In this document: piece after piece, positions 33,135 to 43,656 of the stretch
Layout of the letters: each line of letters starts with the position of its first letter
Position numbering within the stretch: position 1 is the first letter of the stretch
Assembly (NCBI GenBank): GCA_030374805.1
Contig: JARGSG010000227.1
Coordinates: 248,001-312,000, forward strand
Reading direction: 5' to 3'
DNA: 64,000 nucleotides
Source: Gracilaria gracilis
Lineage: Eukaryota > Rhodophyta > Florideophyceae > Gracilariales > Gracilariaceae
Notes under the pieces: model-generated
Database searches by the model: none
Told to the model about the DNA's origin: nothing
The model's input: only the letters and a program-made list of their open reading frames with translations
Made by a program: the position numbers and the translations under genes

Positions 33135-35219
33135 AAAAGTGCGAACCTTACAAGCGAGTCGGTGTTGATGGCATTAAAAGATCGCGAGGTTCGCCGGAAT
33201 GCTAGGGGAAATACGAAGAGAAAAGCAAAGAAGCCTGTGTATGAGACCCTGGAAAATCTTAGGCGTTTGCAAGAACTAGCGCCAAAGCGCGTGCGTTTGC
33301 GGGACAAATTGAAGAAGACTCGGGCCATGCGGTGAGAGAAGCAAAGAACACGCACAGAAGTTAGGCGCGCTTCCGTATCCAAATATGTTTTGACGCTTGG
33401 GGGTCCTGCCATGTAAAAGTGATGGGTCTCATTATTGGGCAGATTGTGTCAAGTGCAAGTGGTTAATTGGAGAACGCGCCTGTGCTTAGAAGATATTCAA
33501 TCCCAGATGGCAGCACTTTTACAAATCCATGATAGAATTCAAGTATATTTTCTGTTGTGTTACGTTGTTGTCGTTTTATAGTTCTAGTTTATCTTCCTTC
33601 CATGTCTTTGCTGCTATCCTGTCTATCGAACAAGACAACAAACACCAAAAAAGAGAAAGAATCGACTGCGTTACGTTGACTATAGTACACTGTCTTCTTA
33701 AAAGTGATCATTTCCTAGCATTAGGGCACTTTGCGTTACATTTGATATCCTATATCCGACATTTCGCAGAGATTTCCTTAAGGCTGCCTCTCCACATGGT
33801 ACGAGATGGTTGGGCGCCGACTGTTGCTTCTGTCGGAGTAGTCATTTTTTGGATGATCCCAGTGAAAATGGCCAGATTCTCGCGTTGGCACTGCCAATGG
33901 TAGAGGATTCAATTTTTTTTGGCAAAACCGGTAAGTTTCGTTCTTTTCAATTTTTATAATTTTTGGGTCCTAGTGAATTACACTGTTTGGTTTGGTTGCT
34001 GTGAGTTTGGGTTTATGGTCCCCCTCTATCTTTGGGTATAGGGTCTATCCGACATAACATTTACTATATCTTAGCTTTCGTGTCGGTATGCAGTGTTCAA
34101 CTCGGCCAGTTTTCACATTGTTCTTCGACTTTCTGTCTCTTCGGGATACAAAACTATTGTCAAATGAACGGCCTATGAGTGGCCACTGAAGGCGTGTCCA
34201 AGGCTTCACATTATAAGCTTCTCTGGCTTTTTCAGGGCGTCAAGAACACTACGAACGTGTTCAAGTTTGAGCGCTAACCGCTGTATATGAGTTCAACGTT
34301 TGACTAAACGTTAGTGAGGTGCGAGTGTGGTGTGAATGTCAAGAAAGACGTAGAACATGTAGTTTTGCAATATTTTTTGACAACCCCCCTTGCGTCGTGA
34401 AGAATTTCTTCCGTTAGACAAACGAAGCAATCTCACTCTCAAGAATTGATTAGACAATTTCCACACAGGTTGTAAGCCTTCTTAAAGTTCTTTAAAAAGA
34501 GAGAATGATGAACTTCAACGTAGATAGTAAATTGATAGTTGATGTCCATATTAATGAAAAAAGGCGAGTCTCTCCTTCAGAAAAAGGACTTGGTTGGAGT
34601 GTCACTGCTAGTACGTACAAATTTAAGGTACAATGATAGGATAACAAAATGTAGCAAAGTAATTCAAACACTCAAATATATGATAGTCGTGAAACGTTTA
34701 TCGGGGATATTGGTACAGTAAAATGAAATATGCGAGTGGTAAGATTGCAAGTGTTTCGGTATCACATGATCCTCGAGCAAAATGTATTGACATACCATCT
34801 TGTGTTTGAAAAGAAGTAATCAGAATGCCATGGAGACGCAATTTGCTTTCTTCAAAGATGTAGCCAAGAAGGGCATACATATTCGTTGTTCAACAATCAA
34901 CACGCACTTGCTGTAATGGAGGCAGATGCATGAGTTCAGTTGATTTCCATGACCGGTGCAAAAGTTCCTGAAGTGCTTATGCACTATTTGGAGGGCTTCC
35001 TTGCTTGAGGGTCTCGTTAGCCAAATACATATCCATAAACTGCATGGGCGTTTCCAAACCTGTTTTGAAGCTGTTTCGATTCGTTTCTAGTCGTCGTTTT
35101 AAGATAGATAGGGTGGTAGACGAAAACATTCTTCAGTCTGGATAGGGGGCCAAGTGGCGAGGTTCGCTGACCTAAATTTTTCGCATGTCTAGTAAATGTG
35201 AAGCAGGATATGCACGAGA
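33135..35219. other. Non-coding region at the edge of the transposon-rich half
   Basis: Contains the repeat copy at 33961-34013 and otherwise no supported gene, RNA or repeat. It forms the border between the decayed elements to the left and the gene island to the right. Confidence 0.5.
33961..34013 (+). repeat. Direct repeat right of the pogo-like gene
   Basis: TTTTGGGTCCTAGTGAATTA and the following bases match 31174-31228 in the same orientation; the shared order GGGTCC...TTACACTG...GTGAGTTTGGG is conserved. Confidence 0.55.
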
Positions 35220-36371
35220 TCATTTCACCCCTTGAGAACCAGAAACATCGCTTTCACTCTTTGCCGCCAATTGCCTCTTTTGGTTCATAGATTGGCGAAC
35301 TGCCTGATAAGTGCCATACCAAATTGCGCTACTTGCGCCAACCCAAATAAGGCGAGGCAATGTTCCTTTCCATAAAGCCAATGGACCTTCTTCTTGTACA
35401 ATTGTCCGCATACAATGAAGCCACCCGCGGTACATTGTTATTGCAGGCCGACCGCCTTTCATTCGTTGTGTCATTAATCTGGTCTTGATTACATCAAGCT
35501 AGGTTTGCAAACGGTGAGTTAGAATGGCATCTAGTCTAAACATGGAAGGGTGTTAGGAACAACTTACTGGCTCAGTTACAACAGATGTTATCATTCCGGT
35601 TAGCGCACCGACGAGTACATGGTCCACTCCGACCAGTTCCCTCCTTTTCAGGCGTCTCACGCACCGCTTAACATTCTCAAGTACGGTAAACTGGATAGCG
35701 CTGTATGGTACATCATATATAATGGAGCTTCGCCAACCAGTGTAGAACTGACGAAATCCGCCCGCGAAGCCGCTGCCTTCGGAAGCAATAGACGTGACAG
35801 CAGCACCTATATGGGGATAAATGCCGGCTTGCAAGCGTTTTTTGACCACATCAACGGGTACCTTGACCAACGAACCACAAAGACCGGCAAATGAACCGGC
35901 AACGACATGGCGAACACCAAGTAGCTTGTCGTGAGCAAGACGCGAAAGCTGCATCTGAGCGAGCTCGTAACTCGGCATATATACTATAAACGGGCAGGTA
36001 TGTTAGTGAGGCGGAACGAGAAGCGAGAGTGAGGCGGGTAGGGGTAGAAAAAACGCACGCATCGAATAGGGCAGCACTCCTGCCAGTGCGCCAATAATGC
36101 CACGATAAAGGCCCGGTAGTCCCTCGGATGCAATGAAGCGGATCAAGTGTCTCGAGGCCTCGTTAGAACCGGGGCGGGTACGAATGTACTGCAACCTGGT
36201 TTTGACGCAATCGACGGGGTGCAGAAGAATTCGACTGGTGACGCCGGCAAAGGTAGAAGCCAGTTGCGCATCGGAGTGGTGTGTAAGAACATTTCGCCGG
36301 CTCGATACAGACGCGCGCCTCGAGCTGTCACACAGAAGGAGGTTAGCAGAGGTTTTGCTGGCCATGATCAT
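35220..36371 (-). CDS. Mitochondrial carrier family protein, three exons
   Basis: Spliced as complement(join(35220..35498, 35568..35983, 36059..36371)), 335 residues, a usual size for the family. Introns of 75 and 69 nt have donors GTGCGT and GTAAGT and acceptors TTTATAG and CAAACCTAG. All three carrier repeats carry the signature: HPVDCVKTRLQ in exon 1, VPVDVVKKRLQ in exon 2, and EPLDVIKTRLM, which is completed by the exon 2/3 junction. GWRSSIIYDVPYSAIQFTVL and LWKGTLPRLIWVGAS are typical odd/even helices. Carriers of this type exchange metabolites across the inner mitochondrial membrane; FYTGWRSSII...SAIQF is closest in style to the S-adenosylmethionine carrier group, but the substrate is not fixed by what I see. 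An ATG at 36365 is an alternative start. The gene is divergent from the NhaD antiporter. Confidence 0.9.
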
Positions 36372-37030
36372 CTCGGTATATGTAGAAGATAGTTGATAAA
36401 CGGTGTAAGAGTGATCTTTCTCGTGAGTTTACGACAGATGTGTTTGGGAAGAAGTATTGGTGATTCCAAGCGCTTCGACTTTAGCAGCGAGAGAGAGAGA
36501 GAGGCGGCCTCTATCTTAGATATCGATGCCATATGGATATCTCAGAAAGATGGGCGGCGGCGTGCTGAGAATGTGTTCTCTTGGCATGGAAGTGTGCTCG
36601 CTGCTGTGACCAGCGATGGGGCGCCACAGTGGTGCGCAAGCGATGCTAAAAAAGTAACTGAAATACTGTTGTCGACGCTTGTGTCGCTGCGCGCGTGGCC
36701 GAATGTGGCGTGCGTGCGATTGGTCCAAGTGTTTTCGGTTGCGAAGATCTTTGGCGCGATCCGCCACCGTTCAGGACACGTGCCGCCGTCAGCCGCGCCG
36801 AGCGCCACCGCGCTGAGCGCATGTCACGCCCATCATTTTATGACGCCAACGGTGCCGCTAGCGGCAGAGGCGGTAGCGCCAAATCTGTGGTGCATCTCCA
36901 TTGCTTTTATGACGACAAAGCTTTTGCCCACAGCGTATAGCTCTCTCATTGCCCTTCCTCGCGGAGCAGCTTTACTCGCAATTTCATTGCTTTCCCTTCC
37001 CCGCAGCCCTTCTGCTCCCCATTTCTTCAC
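36372..37030. promoter_or_regulatory. Bidirectional promoter region, carrier / NhaD
   Basis: 659 bp between two divergent start codons. A plus-strand open frame (36393-37283) crosses it but has no recognised domain and runs into the antiporter start, so I treat it as fortuitous. No specific motif was identified. Confidence 0.4.
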
Positions 37031-38837
37031 ATGGCTTTTGTTTCCAGTGCCGTTGGTCTCGCCGCCAGCCCCTTCCGCCCTGCGCTACACACTTTGTCCC
37101 GACGTTCCATACGATCGTCATGTCCACCAAGTGTCAGGCGTTTGCCGCTCTCTATGGTTGCTCCGGAGCGCCAAAAAGATCAAGTCAAGACTTCTTCCAA
37201 TGGCCCGCCAGCATTCGCGCCGTCTGAAGAGCCTGTGTCAGATGTCGTCCACCTGGAAATTGAGCAACCAACCCCTGAAATGATCCACCCTGACCCAGCC
37301 AAGGCTGCCGTCGACGTCGAGACAAGCAAATCCGACTTTGGGCGCACAGCGGGAGTTGGCATCTTTTTCGCCATTGTCGCAGCCCTTCTGCAACACACAT
37401 GGGTTCTTGAACACCGTGATATTGCCATGAGTGGAATTTTCGTCCTTGGTTATCTCGGTATCATTCTTGAAGAGACTCTTGCCTTTGATAAGACTGGTGT
37501 GGCACTTCTCATGGGTGTTGGTATTTGGACTGTTCTCATGACCGATGCTACTAGTGTTGAAGCTGCTCATCAAGTGAAGGAACTACTGTCTGATCAGATT
37601 GCCGAAATTTCCCAGATTCTTTTCTTCCTCATTGGCGCTATGACCATTGTCGAGATCATTGACGCCCACCGTGGCTTCAAGGTTGTTACTGACTACATCA
37701 CCACTAACGACCGCAAAGTCTTGTTGTGGACCATTGGCATTCTTACCTTCTTCGTCAGTGCTGTGCTTGACAACCTCACGTCCACTATTGTTATTGTTTC
37801 ATTACTTCGAAAGCTTGTAGCTGACCCGAAGGAAAGATGGTTATTTGGTGCTGCAGTCGTGATTGCAGCCAATGCTGGCGGCGCATGGACACCAATCGGT
37901 GATGTCACCACCACACAGCTCTGGGTCCATGGCAACATTTCAGCGCTCAAGACAATGACTGACCTTTTCGTCCCTTCCTTTGTGTCTATGATTGTTTCTC
38001 TCGCCATGTTCACCCCAATGGTTGGCAACGGAGAGTTTGAACGCCCCAACGAAGACCACTCCCAGCTTGCTCCCCGAGCTCCGCTGGTTTTCTGGAGTGG
38101 GCTCGCTGCACTGGTTTCGGTACCAATATTCAAAACTGTCACCGGCCTTCCGCCGTACATTGGTATGCTTTCGGGGCTCGGTTTTTTGTGGGTTATGACC
38201 GATGTGTTGCACGCTGGTGAGGACAGAGAGTCTCTCCGTGGCCTCGCTGCCATCAAGCGCATCGACACGTCTGGAGTACTGTTCTTCCTTGGCATTCTAC
38301 TAGCAGTTGGTGGGCTTGAATCCGCTGGAATTCTGGCATCCTTGGCTCATTTCCTTGACAGTCATGTTGCTAGTCGAGAGATAATTGCCACCGCGATCGG
38401 TCTTCTGAGCTCCATTGTGGACAATGTACCTCTGGTGGCCGCAACGATGGGTATGTATTCACTGGAGCAAACGCCACCTGATGGTCTGCTTTGGCAGCTC
38501 ATCGCCTTCTGTGCCGGAACCGGTGGTAGCATCTTAATCATTGGAAGTGCTGCTGGTGTTGCGTTCATGTAAGTTTTCACGAACCCTTCTCTCAACTACC
38601 TTTCCATGCGTATTGATTGCGTAAGTCTTCCAGTCGTGCATATTTGCTTGAGGCTAACCCTATTGTTTTCGAATTTATCTGCTTGTGTTTAACAGGGGAA
38701 TGGAGAAAGTGGAATTTGGCTGGTACGCGAAGAAGGCTAGCATTCCAACTCTCGCAGGTTTCTTTGCTGGTATTGGAACTTATCTAGCTTTACATTCTCT
38801 CAACCTACCTGCAATTGCCTCGACCTTCGGCTTCTGA
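37031..38837 (+). CDS. NhaD-type Na+/H+ antiporter, plastid-targeted
   Basis: Spliced as join(37031..38568, 38696..38837), 559 residues. The intron of 127 nt has donor GTAAGT and acceptor TTTAACAG; splicing restores GVAFMGMEKVEFGWYAKKAS, the conserved C-terminal end of NhaD. The first 60 residues are rich in S, R and P (SRRSIRSSCPPSVRRLPL) and look like a transit peptide, as in plant NHD1. About a dozen membrane helices follow, with family blocks SAVLDNLTSTIVIVSLLRK, ANAGGAWTPIGDVTTTQLW and SSIVDNVPLVAATMGMYS, the two Asp-Asn half-sites of the ion pathway. The protein exchanges Na+ (or Li+) for H+, probably in the plastid envelope, protecting photosynthesis from salt; this fits a marine alga. 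Start chosen because it precedes the targeting sequence. Confidence 0.93.
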
Positions 38838-39156
38838 TATGCTAGGTATTAAGACAGAAGTCGTTTTCGGTAGAGAACAGTTTTTACCATGGGACAGAAC
38901 TGTTCGTCTCCATGCATAACTCCTTGAACGGGCTCAACCTAACTTTTTTCCCTGTCACTGTATGATTTTGTAAATGTAAACGAGTACAGAACATCATAAC
39001 CAAGCTCATGAGTTCGCCTTCAAAGTGCAAGTTCGTTCGTAACACAAATACATTTCTACATAAACACATTGGTTTCATTCCTTGTTTCAGTCATAGATGG
39101 CTATAAGCAATAAGAAGAACTACGTCAAAGATATCGTTCCTATGTGAGCATTCCCT
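38838..39156. other. Convergent 3' intergenic region
   Basis: 319 bp between the ends of NhaD and SMC2; nothing is recognised, and both 3' UTRs must lie here. Confidence 0.5.
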
Positions 39157-42100
39157 TCAGTCACGTAAAGCACGTTTTCGGCCTCTTGTTTTCTCTCTAG
39201 ATTGGTTTTCGATGTTCTCCTTATCACAAATAGAACCCGAAGTCGATTGGACTTTCGGGGATGTCATGGCCTCACGCACAGCTGTGTTTTCTGTCCGCTT
39301 CACAGTTGAAAGACCATTGACAAACTTTGTTCGGAAAATCACGTTAGCGTTACTAAACATACCTTCTTTGAGCGAAACGACAATAAACTGTGAACCTGTA
39401 AAATGACGTCGGAGCATTCTTCCAATATTCTGGGTATGGCTCAAGTCCAGGGCAGCATCCACCTCATCCAGAATATACATAGGAGCTGGTTTGAACCGTA
39501 GCATTGCTAAGATAAGTGAAAGCGCGATTAGGCTCCTCTGACCACCGGATAATTCAGACAGGGAATCTTTCCAGACATCACTGAAAGCGACACGGATCTC
39601 GAGGCCGGATTCGACCGATTGGCCTTCCGGAGGTTCCAACTTCGCGCTTGTCCCGGGAAGCAAATCCGAAAATATGTTTCCGAAGTCTTCGTTGACCTTT
39701 CTCCATGTGTTCTCCACAGCAACCATCTTCTTCTCGTCCAGGCCACTAATAACCTTTTCGATTTTCTCTTTGTCTTCCTCGATAATTGCCTTCTTCTTCA
39801 ACAATCCTCTGTACTCCTCCTTTGCTGTTTCGAACATGTGCATAGCCTTCTTGTTTATCTTCTTTGAGAGGCTTTCTTGTCGACGCTCAAGGTTTTCTAG
39901 AGTACTGGAGTTTGATGCGAGCTTTGAATCCGAGAATTCATATTCTGAGCCCTCAGCTCCAAACTCACCTTTCTCCTGGGAGATCCATGCAAAACTCGCA
40001 TCTAGTTCTTCAACCAGTTTCTTCGCACTTGTTTCACCTCGTTCAGACTCCTTCACCTTGCTCGTTAACCGTGCCGCTTCGAGATTGAGTGCCTCAATCT
40101 TTTCTGAAAGTTCTTCGGTGTTCTGTCGAGCAGTCCTTATGGATTTGTTCGAGCTGGCCATTCGGTCTTTCTCCTTCTGCAGCTCCTCTTTAGCATCCTC
40201 AAAAGTAGAACTGATGTCGACAGCCTTAGCCTCCAGAGCTTGAACTTCTTTGCTGAGTTTCTCCAAAGACGGACGGAGATTATTTATGAGCTGTTTCTTA
40301 AGTCTGTCGACCTCCTCCTCTGTTGCTTCAACTTCAACGAGGAGACGTGAATGCTCGTCCTTCGTGCCCTGGAGGGCGGCTACGGCTTTCTCGAACGAAC
40401 CACGAATAGTCGCAAGAGCTGCTTCGGCCTCTTTCTTCTCCCTTTCTTTTGCACTTTCCCTGTTCTCCATCGCAAGTTCCAGCTCTTGGACTTTATTAGA
40501 GTTCTCTCGGAGACATTCTTTTGCCTTTGCGAGGGCGGAGGGTATCTCTGCAACTCGTCTTCGCAAAAGCTCCACCTCCTTCATAAGTCTTCCCGTTGAA
40601 GTCTCTTCCAGTTGCTGCTCAAGTAGTTTAGCTTCATCTTCCCGAACTTGAACTGTTGTCTGAAGCTGACGATATCTCCTTGCTCGCTCATGGACCATGT
40701 CTACGCGTTTTTGGAGCCGAGCAACATTCCCACGATGAATTTCCAATTCAGATTCCGCTTGAGATAGATTGGTTAGCAGATCCAAGACCGACGATCGGGA
40801 CTGCGTTGAAGAACCACCGGATGCTGTACCGGAGGGATCATAACTGTCTCCGTCTAGCGTGACAGTTCTCGTCCTGATTGCCCTGTCAAAGGTTACCCTT
40901 CTTGCGGAATCCATATCCGGGCATATCAGGGTGCGACCGAAAACATGTTCGATAGCATTTCCGACTTCATGATCGTACCCAACTAGACTGAGAGCGAGCT
41001 CTGCCGACCTCTCAATCTGCTTCGCCTTTTGAACTTTGGAAGCCGATAGAACCTCATGCCTGATCTTGTTAAGCGGCAAGATTGTAACACGACGAAGAAG
41101 CCGACCCCTCTTGAGCAAATCGTTTGCTGTACTATCTGCATCAACAACAACTTGGTACAACCTTCCGCCCGCTGTCACTTCAATCGCCGTGTTCAGTTTG
41201 GAATCCTTGACGCGAATGAGCTTCGCAACAAGTCCATGTACCTTTGCACGATCGAAGTTGGGATATGGATCTGTGTAACGGAATTCACAGGCTCCCAAGC
41301 GAGCTCGTAGCTGATTCACTTTTTCCTCTAGTACGGCTACCTGGTTCTTTTCCTGGTGCAACTGATGCTGTAGAGTTTCTGCTTCCCGACCGTCGAAATC
41401 GAGTTCATGAACTGCCAGTTTGGCGTCTGAAATGGCTTTCTCAACTGCCTTCTTCTTGTTTTCTAAGTTGCGAAAGTTCGCTCTGTCTTCTGAAAGCTGA
41501 TCAGCCTTGATGTCAATCTCTTTTGTTACATGTCGGTTCTCGAGCTGTAGTGATTCTATTTCAGTTTGAGCGTTGCTTGTGGCTCGTCTCGCAGCTTCAA
41601 GCTGATCAATTATAGAACCAGCGCTTGATCCCTGTGATCCTTGAGTACTTGCTCCAGTCAACATCGCTGTTTCCCCAGACTCTAACTCTTCCTTGGCCGC
41701 TTGCAACTTCTTCTCAGCCTGTGGGATGTCTTCGTTCACATTCGAAATTTCTCCGTTAAGAGAATTGATCTTTTGTAATAGACCAGAAAGATTGTCCTCC
41801 ACAGATTTCACGGCTTTCTGCTCAGAATCAAGTGCTGCCTTCTGATTAGACCAAGAGCTTCGCATTTGAACAACTTTCTTGCTGAGCTCGTCGACTGCGT
41901 CTTGCTTTGACTCTAAACCTCCCTCTTGTTGGTCCTGGTCATGTTTGCGGAGCAATTGGTTCAATCTCGCCGAAGCCTCTTTATATGATCTCTCCAAGCT
42001 AGCAATAGATTCACTAGCTGCGTTCAACTTTTCATGGAGTTCTGAACCCTCACCAGAGCTTCTTAAAAGTCTTTGTTCTGCCCGCCAGTACTTGTACGCA

Positions 42101-42810
42101 ATGACATATCGCTTTAGAGTTTCAATATCGTTGTTAATCGTATTCCACTCAAGATAATTCTTTCGTTCGCGTTCTAGCTTTTCAATTGAGGGGTTGATCT
42201 TGTCTGTAAGAAGAGTGTTGATCTCCTCGACTTTGCGCTCTTTCTTTTCAATCGTTCGAAGCGCAGCTTCCTTTTTGTTTTCATACATCTTTGTTCCAGC
42301 AGCCTCTTCTATCATTGCCAAAACTTCAGCAGGCTTCATGTTGATTACTTTGGTGATTCGCCCTTGCATAATAAGAAAATGCGGGTTGTTGACGTTCAGT
42401 CCAACCGAATGGAAAAGATTCTGGACCCGACTGGGTTGCGCGTTAACTCCATTGATGAGATATTTGTTCCGGCCTCCGATCACGATTTGTCGGCACACCG
42501 TGATTTGGTCGGGCTTCTCATACCCTACCGGTGAAGCAGTCTTATCAGTGTTGTTGAACACCAGTGTGACGCTTGCCTTCGTGATACCAGCTTGTCCACT
42601 TTTGTAAACAAGATCTTGTAATGATGATGCTCGAACCTGCGACAGGTTGGTTATGCCAAGAACGAAGCATATGGAGTCGAGAATATTTGACTTGCCAGAC
42701 CCGTTGAGACCAGTTATGGCATTGAAAGAGGGGTCAAAATCCTTAACCTCTGTTCGAGTAGCATAGCTCTTGAACCCTTCGAGGATTATCCGTTCGAGAT
42801 ACATTGCCAA
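39157..42810 (-). CDS. SMC2: Condensin subunit SMC2
   Basis: Intronless, 1217 residues, the usual family length. The N-terminal ATPase half begins LERIILEGFKSYATRTEV and carries the Walker A loop GLNGSGKSN (residues 34-42), matching SMC2 closely. A long coiled coil leads to the hinge (about residues 500-690, with HGLVAKLIRVKDSKLNTAIE and IEHVFGRTLICPDMDSARR), a second coil returns, and the C-terminal half has the ABC signature LSELSGGQRSLIALSLIL (about 1090) and Walker B PMYILDEVDAALD. SMC2 pairs with SMC4 in condensin and compacts chromosomes in mitosis. The second Met (MYLERII) is an equally likely start. The tail (about 50 residues after NGLSTVKRTENTAV) is lysine/arginine-rich and not conserved in the family. 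There is no sign of disruption. Confidence 0.97.
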   Translation of the reverse strand: MAMYLERIILEGFKSYATRTEVKDFDPSFNAITGLNGSGKSNILDSICFVLGITNLSQVRASSLQDLVYKSGQAGITKASVTLVFNNTDKTASPVGYEKPDQITVCRQIVIGGRNKYLINGVNAQPSRVQNLFHSVGLNVNNPHFLIMQGRITKVINMKPAEVLAMIEEAAGTKMYENKKEAALRTIEKKERKVEEINTLLTDKINPSIEKLERERKNYLEWNTINNDIETLKRYVIAYKYWRAEQRLLRSSGEGSELHEKLNAASESIASLERSYKEASARLNQLLRKHDQDQQEGGLESKQDAVDELSKKVVQMRSSWSNQKAALDSEQKAVKSVEDNLSGLLQKINSLNGEISNVNEDIPQAEKKLQAAKEELESGETAMLTGASTQGSQGSSAGSIIDQLEAARRATSNAQTEIESLQLENRHVTKEIDIKADQLSEDRANFRNLENKKKAVEKAISDAKLAVHELDFDGREAETLQHQLHQEKNQVAVLEEKVNQLRARLGACEFRYTDPYPNFDRAKVHGLVAKLIRVKDSKLNTAIEVTAGGRLYQVVVDADSTANDLLKRGRLLRRVTILPLNKIRHEVLSASKVQKAKQIERSAELALSLVGYDHEVGNAIEHVFGRTLICPDMDSARRVTFDRAIRTRTVTLDGDSYDPSGTASGGSSTQSRSSVLDLLTNLSQAESELEIHRGNVARLQKRVDMVHERARRYRQLQTTVQVREDEAKLLEQQLEETSTGRLMKEVELLRRRVAEIPSALAKAKECLRENSNKVQELELAMENRESAKEREKKEAEAALATIRGSFEKAVAALQGTKDEHSRLLVEVEATEEEVDRLKKQLINNLRPSLEKLSKEVQALEAKAVDISSTFEDAKEELQKEKDRMASSNKSIRTARQNTEELSEKIEALNLEAARLTSKVKESERGETSAKKLVEELDASFAWISQEKGEFGAEGSEYEFSDSKLASNSSTLENLERRQESLSKKINKKAMHMFETAKEEYRGLLKKKAIIEEDKEKIEKVISGLDEKKMVAVENTWRKVNEDFGNIFSDLLPGTSAKLEPPEGQSVESGLEIRVAFSDVWKDSLSELSGGQRSLIALSLILAMLRFKPAPMYILDEVDAALDLSHTQNIGRMLRRHFTGSQFIVVSLKEGMFSNANVIFRTKFVNGLSTVKRTENTAVREAMTSPKVQSTSGSICDKENIENQSREKTRGRKRALRD

Positions 42811-43656
42811 GCTAAGGGAAAGTAATCCGGGGACGAATTCTGAAACACACCAGCAGACGCTCAGTTTGAGGAAAGGAGGAACTCCTTGGGAGCAGTGCGC
42901 CCTTTGAGGCGTTGAGTCCTCAGAACGATGTAGTTTCCCTCAGAATGGGATGAAACAGCCACCTTCCAAATGAGAGTTCGAAGGTGAATACCGCCATGCG
43001 GACGGTCTGCACGAATGCATCCCAATTTGGGATTCCCAATCCTGCGAAATACTTGACATTTAAATTTTCAAAAGCGACGCATTGCCGCGCAGTTCAAATC
43101 AGGAATTTGAGATAACCGGGCTACCAGCTTCTACAGTCCACACTCTGGACTCCACAGTAACCTTTGTTCTTGGAGTCATGTACATTGATCTAAATTTTGA
43201 TATGATACCTCCAGTTTTGATCCGAAACACAGATTCCACAGCCAACAGCAGTGCATTGGGACTCGGGTAGATCACGGCGTGCCATCTGCCAATGCCTTCG
43301 GGGGAGTAGAATGAGAGATAAAACCCTTCACTGTTCAGGTGCAGTAATGGATTAGGATCAAGGCCTGCAAGCGTACAGAAACCAAGATTCTGATATCAGG
43401 TTCCACTGCTCAATTTCGTTCCCCGGGTCACTGTTGGCTGAAGGTGAGTCTTTGAAAGTCAACGGGTGCGAGATACTGAGCGGGAGCCTATGTATCATAC
43501 CAGAGACGCATGCGAACAGGGGAACTCCGTGCAGCATTAATTGAAGTTCCATATCTTTCGTCGAGGCTGCATTCGACTTGACGTGGAGCGAAGCTATAAC
43601 GCCTTCGACTGGTAGCTGAAACTACAAGTTTCTCTAGTCTTCAATCCATCACTTTA
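42811..43656. promoter_or_regulatory. Divergent intergenic region, SMC2 / beta-oxidation fusion
   Basis: 846 bp between divergent genes. A 62-codon plus frame at 43082 has no recognisable domain and is probably chance. No regulatory motif was identified. Confidence 0.4.

Noticed and set aside
1-34000. An altered genetic code or general stop read-through to explain in-phase stops.
   Set aside because: Host genes in the same window (SMC2, the 1150-residue fusion, the kinase) have no internal TAA, TAG or TGA and end with these codons, so the standard code applies.
31174-34013. The direct repeats around the pogo-like gene as long terminal repeats of a retroelement.
   Set aside because: They are only about 55 bp, and the gene between them is a DNA transposase; no reverse transcriptase or gag-like motif was seen there.
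36393-37283. A 296-codon plus-strand open frame upstream of NhaD.
   Set aside because: No recognised domain, it overlaps the antiporter transit peptide in another phase, and it fills the shared promoter region; best explained by chance and GC content.
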